Shown: piece by piece, positions 1 to 7,873 of the stretch
Numbering within the stretch: the first letter of the stretch is position 1
Layout of the letters: each line of letters starts with the position of its first letter
Assembly: GCA_028280635.1 (NCBI GenBank)
Contig: JANQLM010000014.1
Coordinates: 1-64,000, forward strand
Source of the DNA: Halieaceae bacterium
GTDB lineage: Bacteria; Pseudomonadota; Gammaproteobacteria; Pseudomonadales; Halieaceae
Direction of reading: 5' to 3'
DNA: 64,000 bases
Notes under the pieces: generated by a model
Seen by the model: the letters and a program-made list of their open reading frames with translations, nothing else
Told to the model about the DNA's origin: nothing
Database searches by the model: none
Position numbers and translations under genes: made by a program

Positions 1-2
1 AG

Positions 3-293
3 CGCCTGCTGCGCCATTGTGAAACCCTCGGTTCCCGCAAGGGATATCACCCCATGGTGGGCAGCTTCCGCACACCTCGCTATCTTCTCGACCTCGCCAT
101 TGATGGTGGCAGCCGCAGGTTCCAGGCGGGCATATTGCCCGACCGGCTGGAGACTCTGCTGCAGGCGGATCGCCTCGACGGCATTCTGGGCATCGATCTG
201 CTGGAGCATTTCGGCGTCTGCCTGCGCCTCACCCGCAGAATGATCACCCTCGGACCCCGCAGTTTCGGAATACAGGTGGCGGCTGGCGCCTGA
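3..293 (+). CDS. C-terminal part of a retropepsin-like protein (cut by window edge)
   Basis: The reading frame is open from the first bases of the window to a TGA at 291-293, so this is the 3' end of a gene that starts upstream. The visible 96 or so residues end in DGILGIDLLEHFGVCLRL, which parallels AGMIGTELLRHFGMSLSL at the end of the next gene. The stretch LAIDGGSRRFQAGILPDRLETLL likewise matches LAVELGGHSRRFRFGEVPEEL there. The two genes are therefore tandem paralogs of a retropepsin-like aspartic protease family. The catalytic D-[ST]-G motif, if present, lies outside the window, so proteolytic activity cannot be judged. The spacing to the next gene is 25 bp, consistent with co-transcription. 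Confidence 0.7.
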   Translation, partial: RLLRHCETLGSRKGYHPMVGSFRTPRYLLDLAIDGGSRRFQAGILPDRLETLLQADRLDGILGIDLLEHFGVCLRLTRRMITLGPRSFGIQVAAGA

Positions 294-318
294 AGCCAAG
301 TTCTAGGCGGGTAAAACC

Positions 319-1053
319 ATGTTGGAAAGTCGTGCCTTCCACGACTATAGCCACATGGCTAATTACCTATTCCAACTGCACCACGGCCACATCATCGTCA
401 ACCTTGAGGGCCGCCCCTGCCTGCTGGATTCCGGCGCCCCGTTTAGCGTTGGCTATGACGCGTTGTACGTGGATGGCAAGTACTTCCCGGTGGAAGACGC
501 CTATATGGGAGTGACGCCGAGTTATCTGGCGGAACATATCGGTGTGCCCATCGAGGGGATGATCGGCGCCGATGTGCTGCGCGAGTTCAATGTCTCGGTG
601 TATACCGCCGAGCGCATGGTTCAGTTCCACCAGCTGCCGCCAGCGGGAGACATTGTGCTGCCGGTGCAGGAGTCCGGTGAGTTACCGGTGATCAACGTCA
701 AGGTGAACGGTCGGGTGCGACGCATGTTCTTCGATACCGGTGCCCCCATCTGCTATCTGCTGCCGGATGCCCTGCGGGGTACCGTGCCGGAAGGTCGCCA
801 CGAGGATTTCTATCCACTGCTGGGGAACTTCCTCACCCCGGTGTACAGCCTGGCGGTGGAACTCGGGGGGCACAGCCGAAGGTTCCGCTTCGGCGAAGTG
901 CCGGAGGAATTGCGCGCCATGCTCAAGTCCGCAAACGTGGCGGGCATGATCGGCACCGAACTGCTGCGCCATTTCGGCATGAGCCTGTCGCTGCGGGATC
1001 GCATCATGCGCCTGGAATCCCCGCACAGCCTGGTGGGCCTCGCCACCGGCTAA
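319..1053 (+). CDS. Retropepsin-like protein with two D-[ST]-G-A motifs
   Basis: 244 aa, no signal peptide seen. The chain holds two similar halves. Each has a hydrophobic-hydrophobic-D-[ST]-G-A-P motif (LLDSGAPF at about residue 37, FFDTGAPI at about 139) followed about 60 residues later by a GMIG element and an E/V-LLR-HFG-like segment. This is the pattern of a retroviral-type aspartic protease domain. Such proteases normally work as homodimers contributing one Asp each, so a duplicated chain could form an intramolecular pseudo-dimer, as pepsins do; that is inference. An alternative start is the ATG at 355 (MANYLFQL). It is a paralog of the preceding truncated gene. Substrate and true proteolytic activity are unknown. 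Confidence 0.7.
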   Translation: MLESRAFHDYSHMANYLFQLHHGHIIVNLEGRPCLLDSGAPFSVGYDALYVDGKYFPVEDAYMGVTPSYLAEHIGVPIEGMIGADVLREFNVSVYTAERMVQFHQLPPAGDIVLPVQESGELPVINVKVNGRVRRMFFDTGAPICYLLPDALRGTVPEGRHEDFYPLLGNFLTPVYSLAVELGGHSRRFRFGEVPEELRAMLKSANVAGMIGTELLRHFGMSLSLRDRIMRLESPHSLVGLATG

Positions 1054-1197
1054 GCGGGTTTCTTGCCGCCCCGCGGCTGCCTGCTGTTTCACCGTGCTGG
1101 CCAGCCACCCACTGCCGCAGCGTTTTTCGACGCGCACGTCCGGCCATCCTCTGGTTTAATGGGCGAGCGGATAAGCCACAAAAAGTGCTTTTGCTTC

Positions 1198-1977
1198 ATG
1201 AGTGTTTCCGACGCGCGACCGAGAGACTGGGGCTGCTTGTTTGCCGCTTTGGCATTGCTGGTGTTGGCCTGGCAGGGGGGCGTTGACCGCTTGGCGGGGG
1301 ATTACGTCAGTGCCTCCCTGGTAGATGCCGGCATCATCTACGGCACCGCTCGCGGCATCAATGCGCTGGTCTCGGCCCTGCAGGGAACCGAGCTGGATAT
1401 GTGGCTGGTCACCTTTTCTATTGGCGAATTGCTGGACCCCATCAACGACGTGATCGAGCGGTTTTCCGCGGTGATGACCCTGGCGGTGACCAGCCTGGTG
1501 ATCCAGCAACTGCTGCTTGTGATCGTGTCCGACACCACCTTCTCTGTGGTACTCACCGCACTGGCGGTGGCGACCCTGCTGGCCTGGTTCGTGGCCCGTG
1601 GCGGCGGCTTCCCGGCGCTGATGAAAACGTTCCTGGTAGTGGCGTTTGTCCGCTTTGCCCTGGCACTGGTGATACTCGCCAACCTGTGGGTGGACAGGGT
1701 GTTCCTGCCGGACTCCAGTGGGCCGGAACACCAGATCATGCAGTCGTTCTACGGTGACCTGGAAGAAGTGGACCGCACCGTTCGCGGGGAGGGGGAGCGC
1801 AAGCGCAGTGAACTGGCGGGGCAGTTCGACGACCTGCAGGCGCGTTTTGCCGAGTTCGTCGACGGTACCCTCAGCTTGCTGGGGGCAGTGTTGCTGAAGA
1901 GCGTGATTATCCCGCTGTTGTTCCTGCTGGCCGTCTGGCGGCTGGCCGGCCTGGTGTTGCGGTTACCCGACCGCTAG
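1198..1977 (+). CDS. Polytopic membrane protein of unknown function
   Basis: 259 aa from the ATG at 1198 (MSVSDARPRDWG). The ORF track extends upstream to a TTG at 1063, but that extension is polar, Pro/Arg-rich and lacks a convincing ribosome site. An N-terminal hydrophobic segment (CLFAALALLVLAWQGG) is followed by three central hydrophobic segments (about residues 100-185), a charged helical stretch rich in E, R and Q (about 195-230) that could form a coiled coil, and a last membrane span near the C-terminus. I do not recognise the family. It converges with the following minus-strand gene, with 1 bp between stops. Confidence 0.7.
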   Translation: MSVSDARPRDWGCLFAALALLVLAWQGGVDRLAGDYVSASLVDAGIIYGTARGINALVSALQGTELDMWLVTFSIGELLDPINDVIERFSAVMTLAVTSLVIQQLLLVIVSDTTFSVVLTALAVATLLAWFVARGGGFPALMKTFLVVAFVRFALALVILANLWVDRVFLPDSSGPEHQIMQSFYGDLEEVDRTVRGEGERKRSELAGQFDDLQARFAEFVDGTLSLLGAVLLKSVIIPLLFLLAVWRLAGLVLRLPDR

Positions 1978-1978
1978 C

Positions 1979-2314
1979 TCAGTCCTGACGCTGCCGGTCG
2001 AGTATGTCGATCAGTCGCCGCTCGGTCCGGAACACCGCGAAGGCCAGCCCCACCATCAACACGAACGCGCCCAGGCAGGCGAGCATCAGGATGGGCAGCA
2101 GTACCGCCATCACGTAGAGGGTGGTTTCCTCCAGGCCGCCTGATTTGAGCGCTTCCACTGTTGCCCAGGGGTTTATCATCAGCGGGACAAAGAACCACAG
2201 CCAGATCGCAAAACCCAACAGGCCCGCCAGCATGCCACCGCCCACATAGGGCCACAGCGTGATCAGGCGCCGACGCCGGTCGACAAAAGCCTGGTCAGTC
2301 GGGTTCAGGTACAT
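1979..2314 (-). CDS. Small two-span membrane protein
   Basis: 111 aa. A short cytoplasmic head with an RRRR cluster precedes two hydrophobic spans (about residues 24-48 and 66-92), and the tail is charged (RTERRLIDILDRQRQD). Family not recognised. It is probably co-transcribed with the lipocalin gene upstream on the same strand (12-bp gap). The only functional clue is this envelope-related neighbourhood. Confidence 0.7.
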   Translation of the reverse strand: MYLNPTDQAFVDRRRRLITLWPYVGGGMLAGLLGFAIWLWFFVPLMINPWATVEALKSGGLEETTLYVMAVLLPILMLACLGAFVLMVGLAFAVFRTERRLIDILDRQRQD

Positions 2315-2326
2315 GAGCGTCTCCGG

Positions 2327-2848
2327 TCAGGGGGCGATGCCGTGATCCACGTAGATCAATTCGTCGATGGGGAAGTCCAGTGCCGCAGCCTGGGCCACCA
2401 ACGCCTCCAGCACGGCGGACTGCAGGCTCGGTTCTCGCGCCAGGATCCACAGGTAGCCGCGATTGGGCCCCACTACCATGGCCCAGCGATAGTCCGGGTC
2501 CAGGGCGATCACGTTGTAGCCACCGTAGAAGGGGCCGAAGAAGGATACCTTGAGCTGGGAGTAGTCTCCCTCCTGCAGCGGGTAGGCCTTGCCCTGGGCC
2601 TGGCTCCACTCGGCATCGTCGACGCTATAGCCGCGGTTCAGCACACTGATACCGCCGTCTTCGCGCGTGCCGTAGGTGGCCGTAACGTCGCTCAGCCCGC
2701 GCTCGAAGGAATGGTCGAGCCGGGCGATTTCGTACCAGGTACCCAGGTAGCGCTCCGGGTCGACCGCCTCTACCGATTCGACCCCCTCTGGCAGTCCTGT
2801 GCAGGCCGTGAGGATTGTGGCGAGTATCGCCGGCAAGAGCTTCCGCAT
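2327..2848 (-). CDS. blc: Bacterial lipocalin, outer-membrane lipoprotein
   Basis: 173 aa. The N-terminus is a lipoprotein signal ending in a lipobox-like LTAC, so Cys16 would be acylated. The lipocalin signature GTWYEIARLDHSFERGL follows at about residues 36-52, with the closing motif YLWILAREPSL near residue 130. Blc-type lipocalins bind fatty acids or lysophospholipids at the outer membrane and are linked to envelope stress and starvation. Length and motif order are typical of the family. The gene sits between two small minus-strand genes and may be transcribed with them. Confidence 0.92.
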   Translation of the reverse strand: MRKLLPAILATILTACTGLPEGVESVEAVDPERYLGTWYEIARLDHSFERGLSDVTATYGTREDGGISVLNRGYSVDDAEWSQAQGKAYPLQEGDYSQLKVSFFGPFYGGYNVIALDPDYRWAMVVGPNRGYLWILAREPSLQSAVLEALVAQAAALDFPIDELIYVDHGIAP

Positions 2849-2860
2849 GGCTTTTATCCG

Positions 2861-3244
2861 CTATTGGGAAACGTCGGAGTATAGCGGAGAAGCGGGCTCG
2901 GCCAGCCAGGCCAGGGCGGCCTCCTCGTCGCGGAAAATGGCTTCCTCGGTGTCGGCGTGGTTGCGGTAGTGCCGGTGGAGGCGGGCGGTTTCATAGGCAA
3001 TCAGGTGGTCGGCCACGACAGCCACACGGTCCGGTGGGTGCGGATAACCCTTGGCGTTCTCGGCAAGCTGCTGTAGCTCGGCAACAGTGAACATCAGGCG
3101 TTCGCCATTCAGGCAGTACAGGCGCCGCCGCCCGGGGTAGCCAATGCTCACCGTCTGCTGAATTTCCAGCACCATGTCCACGGTGGGAGTGGTGTGGAAA
3201 TCGATACGTATGACATCTCTGTGCACAGAGATCGTGTATTCCAC
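2861..3244 (-). CDS. SpoIIAA-like (STAS-fold) small protein
   Basis: 127 aa, soluble. The pattern of an N-terminal beta-hairpin (MEYTISVHRDVIRIDF), a central hydrophobic strand followed by a helix (DRVAVVADHLIAYETAR) and the C-terminal FRDEEAALAWL motif resembles the SpoIIAA-like/STAS-fold proteins common in proteobacteria. In that family the FRDEEAALAWL-type ending is the best landmark. Function is unknown; STAS folds bind hydrophobic or nucleotide ligands or partner proteins. It lies 12 bp upstream of blc on the same strand. Confidence 0.65.
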   Translation of the reverse strand: MEYTISVHRDVIRIDFHTTPTVDMVLEIQQTVSIGYPGRRRLYCLNGERLMFTVAELQQLAENAKGYPHPPDRVAVVADHLIAYETARLHRHYRNHADTEEAIFRDEEAALAWLAEPASPLYSDVSQ

Positions 3245-3383
3245 CGTATTGCCTCCAGAACCGAACCGGTGTCATCTATTTTTAGTGTAGCCCCGCCCGC
3301 CGGGTGGGCAAGCGGGCGGTTTTCGTTTCCGCATCATACCCGCGGTGATATGCTACGCGCCCTTTTTTTCCCGGCCCGCCATC

Positions 3384-4763
3384 ATGAATGCAACGCAGCC
3401 CGCAACACCGCGCAATACCACGCGGGAGCTGCTGCACATTGCCATCCCCATGGTGGTGTCGCAGGGCTCATTCGCGGTGATGGTGTTCTGTGATCGGCTG
3501 TTCCTGTCGTTTCTGGGGCCTGAATACATGGCTGCCGCCATGGCCGGCGGCGTCGCAGGTTTCTTCACCATTTCCCTGTTGACCGGCACCCTGTCCTACG
3601 CCAACGCACTGTCTGCCCAGTATTATGGGCGCGGCGACATGCACAAGTGCCCGCGGGTAGTGGCCCAGGGATGGCTGGTGTCATTGGTGTCGCTGCCGCT
3701 GCTGTTGTCAGCGGCGGTGGGCGTATACGTCATGTTCGGAATGGCGGGGCATGAGCCCAGGCAGTTGGAGCTGGAGCGTAACTACTACCAGATCCTCATG
3801 GTCGGCGCGCTGTTCCAGTGCCTGAAAACTGTGATGGGTTCCTATTTCGCGGGTATCAGCCAGACGCGGGTAGTGATGATTGCGGACGTGTTGGCGGTGC
3901 TGCTGAACATTGGCCTGTCCTATGTGCTGATCTTCGGCAAGCTGGGCCTGCCGGCCATGGGTATTGCCGGCGCCGCCTGGGGCACGGTGATCTCCACGGG
4001 CTTTGCGGTGTGTGTATTCCTGCTGTTCTACCTGCATCCGGTGCACCGGGCGCGCTTCAGCGTGATGGAATCCTTCCGGTTTGATGCCGGCATCATGCGC
4101 CGTTACCTGCGGCTGGGAGTGCCGTCGGGCTTCGAGATGTTCATGAACGTGGCGACCTTCCACCTGTTCCTGATGATGTTCCAGTCCTACGGCATTGCCG
4201 CGGGCGCCGCTGCATCCATCGTGTTCAACTGGGACATGATGTCCTTCGTGCCAATGATCGGCCTGCACATCGCCGTTATCAGCCTGATCGGCCGTTACGT
4301 CGGGGCGGGGGACCTGAGTCGCGCCAATGCGGTGATCGCGGCGGCCATCCGGATTGCCTACGCCTACGGTGCAGTGCTGGCGATCGCGTTCACAGTATTC
4401 CGGGCGGAAATGATCATGCTGTTTGCCCAGTCCGGTGCTGACTTCACCGAGATCGTCACCTTGGGCAGCTTCATGATGGTGGGGCTCAGTGTCTATGTGC
4501 TCGCCGATGCCACCATCCTGGTTGCTGGTGGCGCCCTGCGTGGGGCTGGTGACACCCGCTGGCTGATGACCACGTCGATAGTGTTGCACTGGCTGATGGT
4601 TGTGGCTCAGTACTTCATTATCATCGTCTACGACGCCGGCCCGCGCCTGTCCTGGGTGGCCTTCGTGATCATGATTATTTCCCTGGCCGCCTGCTACCTC
4701 TGGCGCCTGCTCGGCGGCGTATGGCGCCAGCCGGAGCGGCTGGCGCGGGTGATGCAGGAGTAG
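3384..4763 (+). CDS. MATE-family multidrug/cation efflux transporter
   Basis: 459 aa from the ATG at 3384 (MNATQPATPRN). The track's GTG start at 3345 adds 13 residues lacking family similarity. The opening ELLHIAIPMVVSQGSFAVMVFCDRLFLSFLGPE matches the first helix and loop of MatE proteins, and hydrophobic segments consistent with 12 membrane spans in two repeats run to the C-terminus (GALRGAGDTRWLM in the second half is also typical). MATE pumps export cationic drugs or metabolites using Na+ or H+ gradients across the inner membrane. The substrate cannot be read from the sequence. It is transcribed alone, divergent from the SpoIIAA-like gene. Confidence 0.9.
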   Translation: MNATQPATPRNTTRELLHIAIPMVVSQGSFAVMVFCDRLFLSFLGPEYMAAAMAGGVAGFFTISLLTGTLSYANALSAQYYGRGDMHKCPRVVAQGWLVSLVSLPLLLSAAVGVYVMFGMAGHEPRQLELERNYYQILMVGALFQCLKTVMGSYFAGISQTRVVMIADVLAVLLNIGLSYVLIFGKLGLPAMGIAGAAWGTVISTGFAVCVFLLFYLHPVHRARFSVMESFRFDAGIMRRYLRLGVPSGFEMFMNVATFHLFLMMFQSYGIAAGAAASIVFNWDMMSFVPMIGLHIAVISLIGRYVGAGDLSRANAVIAAAIRIAYAYGAVLAIAFTVFRAEMIMLFAQSGADFTEIVTLGSFMMVGLSVYVLADATILVAGGALRGAGDTRWLMTTSIVLHWLMVVAQYFIIIVYDAGPRLSWVAFVIMIISLAACYLWRLLGGVWRQPERLARVMQE

Positions 4764-5182
4764 TTTCCCCGGCTAGTGAGGCCTCCCACCGCTACCCATT
4801 GCCACATCCCGGTGTCTTACTTTAACCGGTGGCCGGAATTGCGCCAGGTAATCTGCGACGCTCACCGGTGGAGGGGTAATGGGCGGAGGCATGGGAAGTA
4901 TGCCCCCTGCAGTCGTCCTCGCCTCCTGTTCAGTGAGTTCCCTGGGCTTGTTGCCCGAGCACGTGAATATGTCCATTGGCCATGACCTCGTTCGTCCTTG
5001 AATAGAGTGTGTCCGTGAATTCCGGCAGCGCGCATCCGGAGCCGGCCGGTGTTTACAAGCCTAGCGTAAGCGCCTGTCGCCGGGTGCGACCTTTACTACC
5101 GGAGCGCGCATTCTTTGACGGCCTCAGAGCCCTTGTCTGGTTACTGCATCCTCTTTAACATGCTCTCGCTGGCGCGGACGGC
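4764..5182. other. Intergenic stretch, no convincing gene
   Basis: This gap of about 420 bp separates the MATE gene from the PepSY pair. Two overlapping short ORFs in opposite directions (4773-4976 minus, 4776-4985 plus) are present. Neither has a recognisable domain or a clear ribosome-binding site, and their codon use does not stand out. The 3' part presumably carries the promoter of the PepSY operon, but I see no clean -35/-10 pair. Confidence 0.5.
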
Positions 5183-5920
5183 GTGCCGACATCCTCCCAA
5201 TCTGAAACAGGAACTCCCTTGTCCCCCAGGCGTCTGGCTCGCCGCTTGCACAAATGGCTCGCAATTGTGGTCGGTGCACAGATGGTGCTATGGGCGATCT
5301 CCGGCGTGTACATGGTGTCGGTTGATCTCGACATCATTCATGGCGATATGCTGGTCAGGAAAGTTCATCCTGTGGTGAATGAGACGCTGGACGAGGTGCT
5401 CCCTCCCGCCGAGGTGCTTGCCGACCAGGGGATGGTGACCGGCTTCGAGCTGGTGTCGCGCCTGGGTACGCCGGTCTACCTGATCACCGGCCCAGGCGGG
5501 AAGCGGCGCGCGCTGGATGCCCTCACGGGCGCACCGCTGCCTGGCCTGGACGCCGAGGCGGCGGCAAGGGCCGCGCAGCGACACTACCGTGGCAACAACG
5601 CCGTATCGAAGACCACCCTCCTGACCCGCAATCCGCCGTCTGAAATTGGCTCCCTCGCACTGCCTGTATGGCAGGTGAACTTCGACGATGCCTGGGGCAG
5701 CAGCTTCTATATCGACCCGGTGAGCGGCGCTTTCCTGAAGCGCCGCCACACCCTGTGGCGGGTGTTCGATTTCCTGTGGATGCTGCATATCATGGACTAT
5801 GAGGCGCGCACGAATATCAACAACCTGCTGCTGCGCCTGTTTGCATCTCTGGCGCTGCTCATGGCCCTGAGTGGCACCTGGCTGCTGTACTACCGCTTTG
5901 TGCGCCGGGGGGCGGCGTGA
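5183..5920 (+). CDS. PepSY-associated transmembrane protein (first of a pair)
   Basis: 245 aa from a GTG at 5183. An N-terminal RRLHKWLAIVVGAQMVLWAISGVYM segment is the typical first helix of PepSY_TM proteins, where a His near the cytoplasmic end of the helix is characteristic. A periplasmic region of about 150 residues follows, then LWMLHIMDYEARTNINN and a second helix ending in LLYYRF. Proteins of this family are found in iron/flavin reductase and heme-linked membrane systems. The stop codon overlaps the GTG start of the next gene (GTGA), so the two are translationally coupled. An ATG at 5284 would delete the first helix and is unlikely. Confidence 0.75.
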   Translation: MPTSSQSETGTPLSPRRLARRLHKWLAIVVGAQMVLWAISGVYMVSVDLDIIHGDMLVRKVHPVVNETLDEVLPPAEVLADQGMVTGFELVSRLGTPVYLITGPGGKRRALDALTGAPLPGLDAEAAARAAQRHYRGNNAVSKTTLLTRNPPSEIGSLALPVWQVNFDDAWGSSFYIDPVSGAFLKRRHTLWRVFDFLWMLHIMDYEARTNINNLLLRLFASLALLMALSGTWLLYYRFVRRGAA

Positions 5921-6579
5921 AGGCACTGCGCACGCTGCACCGCTGGGTCGGCATACTGGTGTTCATCCAGGTACTGCTGTGGATCGGCAGTGGGCTGGTG
6001 ATCAGCTTGCTGGATGCGGACCTGGCGCGCGGCAAGGCCACTCGCGCGGACCTGCCCGTGGCGCCTTTGGTCACCGAGGCGCTGCTACCCGTCTCAGCGC
6101 TGCCCAGGCCCTTTGCCGGCATCGAGAGCATTCGCCTGCAGATGCTGGCGGATACCCTGGTGTATCGTGTCGCCGGACGTGACAGCAGTCGGCTTTACGA
6201 CGCTTTCAGCGGTGAGCCCGTTGTTGTCGACGAAGCCCTGGCGCTGGCCATTGCGCGCCAGAGCTACAGGCCCTTATCCGGCGGCGAGGGGGTGCCCGCC
6301 AACACCGCGTACTTCGAAGAAACGGTATGGCGGGTAGCTTTCGCCGACCGGGTGGCGACCAACGTATTTATTGGTGCCGAAGATGGCCACGTGCTCGGCC
6401 ACCGCAACAACCGCACCGAGCTGGTGGAGTTCCTGCTGATGCTGCATTTCATGGACTATACCGGTGGCCACGATTTCAACCACCCGTTGATTGTTATCGC
6501 CGCCGCGCTGGCCCTGTGGCTGACCCTGAGTGGGGTACTGCTGTTGGTCACCAGCCTGCGACGGGTAGGCCTGGGGTAG
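5917..6579 (+). CDS. PepSY-associated transmembrane protein (second of a pair)
   Basis: 220 aa, start GTG overlapping the previous stop by 4 bp. The architecture repeats that of its neighbour: LHRWVGILVFIQVLLWIGSGLVI at the N-terminus, a periplasmic domain, a conserved LLMLHFMDYTGGHDFNHP motif and a last helix. The shared LH-x-MDY element shows that the two are diverged duplicates, plausibly acting as a heterodimer in the inner membrane. A role in periplasmic reduction or heme handling is only suggested by family context. An 8-bp inverted repeat (GCAGGGAT at 6579-6586, ATCCCTGC at 6605-6612) begins at the stop codon. Confidence 0.75.
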   Translation: MKALRTLHRWVGILVFIQVLLWIGSGLVISLLDADLARGKATRADLPVAPLVTEALLPVSALPRPFAGIESIRLQMLADTLVYRVAGRDSSRLYDAFSGEPVVVDEALALAIARQSYRPLSGGEGVPANTAYFEETVWRVAFADRVATNVFIGAEDGHVLGHRNNRTELVEFLLMLHFMDYTGGHDFNHPLIVIAAALALWLTLSGVLLLVTSLRRVGLG

Positions 6580-6649
6580 CAGGGATGTATACTCAGGCTC
6601 CCGCAATCCCTGCAGGCCCATTGCCTGCGCCAACCCATAGGAGAAAGCA

Positions 6650-7024
6650 ATGTTCAGTCACGTGATGGTCGGCGCCAACGACATCGAGGAATCCCGCAAA
6701 TTTTATAATGCCCTGCTGGGCAGCCTTGGCTACCCGGAAGGGGTAATGGACGAGAAGGGTCGCGTGTTCTGGTTTACCGACACCGGCATCTTCGCCATTT
6801 CCAAGCCGATCGACGGCCAGCCCGCCAGCTGTGGCAATGGCAGCACCGTGGGTTTTTCGGTCAACGGCCCGGAACAGGCCGATGCCTGGCACGCCGCCGG
6901 CCTCGCCAATGGCGGCACTACCTGCGAAGACCCGCCCGGTGTGCGCGAAGGTGCCATGACCCTGTACCTGGCCTACCTGCGCGACCCCTCCGGTAACAAG
7001 CTCTGCGCCCTGCACCGCATGTAA
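6650..7024 (+). CDS. VOC-superfamily (glyoxalase/bleomycin-resistance-like) protein
   Basis: 124 aa preceded by a good ribosome site (AGGAG 7 nt before ATG). It starts FSHVMVGANDIEESRKFYNALL, the usual first beta-alpha unit of VOC proteins, and ends with YLAYLRDPSGNKLCALHRM, the usual metal-ligand strand (LRDPxGNKLCAL). This single-domain type forms dimers with two metal centres. The substrate is unknown; relatives include lactoylglutathione-lyase-like proteins. Confidence 0.88.
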   Translation: MFSHVMVGANDIEESRKFYNALLGSLGYPEGVMDEKGRVFWFTDTGIFAISKPIDGQPASCGNGSTVGFSVNGPEQADAWHAAGLANGGTTCEDPPGVREGAMTLYLAYLRDPSGNKLCALHRM

Positions 7025-7033
7025 GGGTTTTGT

Positions 7034-7058
7034 GGGCCGGGCGAACCTTGCCCGGCCC
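7034..7058. repeat. Perfect 9-bp inverted repeat (hairpin) between two genes
   Basis: GGGCCGGGC and GCCCGGCCC are perfectly complementary around the 7-nt loop GAACCTT. No U-tract follows, so it is not a classical intrinsic terminator. It ends 8 bp before the ATG at 7067. It could be a REP-like element or a 3'-end stabiliser. Confidence 0.6.
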
Positions 7059-7066
7059 TACCAGCG

Positions 7067-7252
7067 ATGGCGGACGTTCTTCCATTTAAGAAAAAGACCC
7101 TCAAGGAAAAGCACAGGGGCAACACCCTGTGCCGCAACGGCCACCACAAATGGCAGGTCGACACCGAGAAGCGCTTCGACGTGAAACAGGGCAGACTGGT
7201 CACCAGCTACAGGTGCATACGCTGCGGCAAGACCCGCAATGAGGCGCGCTGA
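7067..7252 (+). CDS. Small conserved zinc-ribbon-like protein
   Basis: 61 aa, basic. The pattern LCRNGHHKW near residue 22 and YRCIRCGKTRNEAR at the C-terminus gives C-x3-H and C-x2-C, a plausible zinc-binding set. Small proteins of this kind, with a Lys-rich N-terminus followed by a CxxCGxxR ending, are widespread in gammaproteobacteria without known function. No Shine-Dalgarno is visible. The start lies just after a strong hairpin, so expression may depend on coupling to the VOC gene. Confidence 0.75.
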   Translation: MADVLPFKKKTLKEKHRGNTLCRNGHHKWQVDTEKRFDVKQGRLVTSYRCIRCGKTRNEAR

Positions 7253-7316
7253 GCACTCGCGGAACTCTCGCACAACGCTCGAATAGCTCTCTCATAACAA
7301 CAAGGAGATAACAATA

Positions 7317-7739
7317 ATGAACTTCCTCAACGACTATTCCACGGCCTTTGCAGGCCTGGCGGTGATTCTCGCCACCATGCTCGTACAGCAGCTGATTGCC
7401 AGTGGCAAGAAGGCCCGGGCACCGGGCGCCATCCCCGGCAAGATGGATGACGGGCTCGGCCACGAGTCGGTGGTGTTCCGCACCCAGCGCACCTGGATGA
7501 ACTCGCTGGAAAACCTGCCGGCGATGCTGGGGACCGTTTTCCTGGCGGTCATGGTGGGCGCCAACGATACCTGGACCGGTATCCTGGTCTGGGTCTATGC
7601 GATCTCTCGCATCATTCACATGGTGCTGTACTACGCGATTTCCACGGACGTGAACCCCAGCCCCCGTAGCTGGTTTTTCCTGCTGGGGCTGGTGGCCAAC
7701 CTGGTGTTGCTGGGTTTCTGCGTTGCTGCGTTGCTGTAG
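7317..7739 (+). CDS. MAPEG-family membrane protein
   Basis: 140 aa with four hydrophobic spans. RTWMNSLENLPAMLGTVFL matches the MAPEG core (a conserved R-x-x-x-N-x-x-E-x-x-P at the start of helix 2), and YAISRIIHMVLY matches the conserved R-x-x-H/Y segment. MAPEG proteins are trimeric membrane glutathione transferases or peroxidases; bacterial members are mostly uncharacterised. An AAGGAG ribosome site lies just upstream. It is transcribed alone in a plus-strand group of small genes. Confidence 0.85.
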   Translation: MNFLNDYSTAFAGLAVILATMLVQQLIASGKKARAPGAIPGKMDDGLGHESVVFRTQRTWMNSLENLPAMLGTVFLAVMVGANDTWTGILVWVYAISRIIHMVLYYAISTDVNPSPRSWFFLLGLVANLVLLGFCVAALL

Positions 7740-7757
7740 CCGCGGCGGAGAACAAGC

Positions 7758-7873
7758 TTGTTTGGCCGGGTGGAGGATATCGGCGCTGCCGTGGTGTTCA
7801 GGGCGTCTCCGGCGGCTGGACTACGGGCCAGTGCCTGTACGTGGACGGCGGTCTCCTGGCGACCGCGACGCTA
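7758..7873 (+). pseudogene. Frameshifted C-terminal remnant of a short-chain dehydrogenase
   Basis: In one frame the sequence reads FGRVEDIGAAVVF-ASPAAG and, after a frame change near 7811-7820, TGQCLYVDGGLLATAT. Together these are the well-known SDR ending (RFGRPEDIAxAVxFLASPxAxxITGQxLxVDGG). No N-terminal SDR domain with a TGxxxGxG motif precedes it, because the MAPEG gene ends at 7739. It is therefore a gene fragment left after deletion. It abuts the stop of the intact minus-strand SDR at 7871, although the two run in opposite directions. Confidence 0.75.

Noticed and set aside
4773-4985. Two opposed short ORFs (67 and 69 aa) after the MATE gene
   Set aside because: They overlap each other, lack ribosome sites and have no recognisable domain; neither could be supported.
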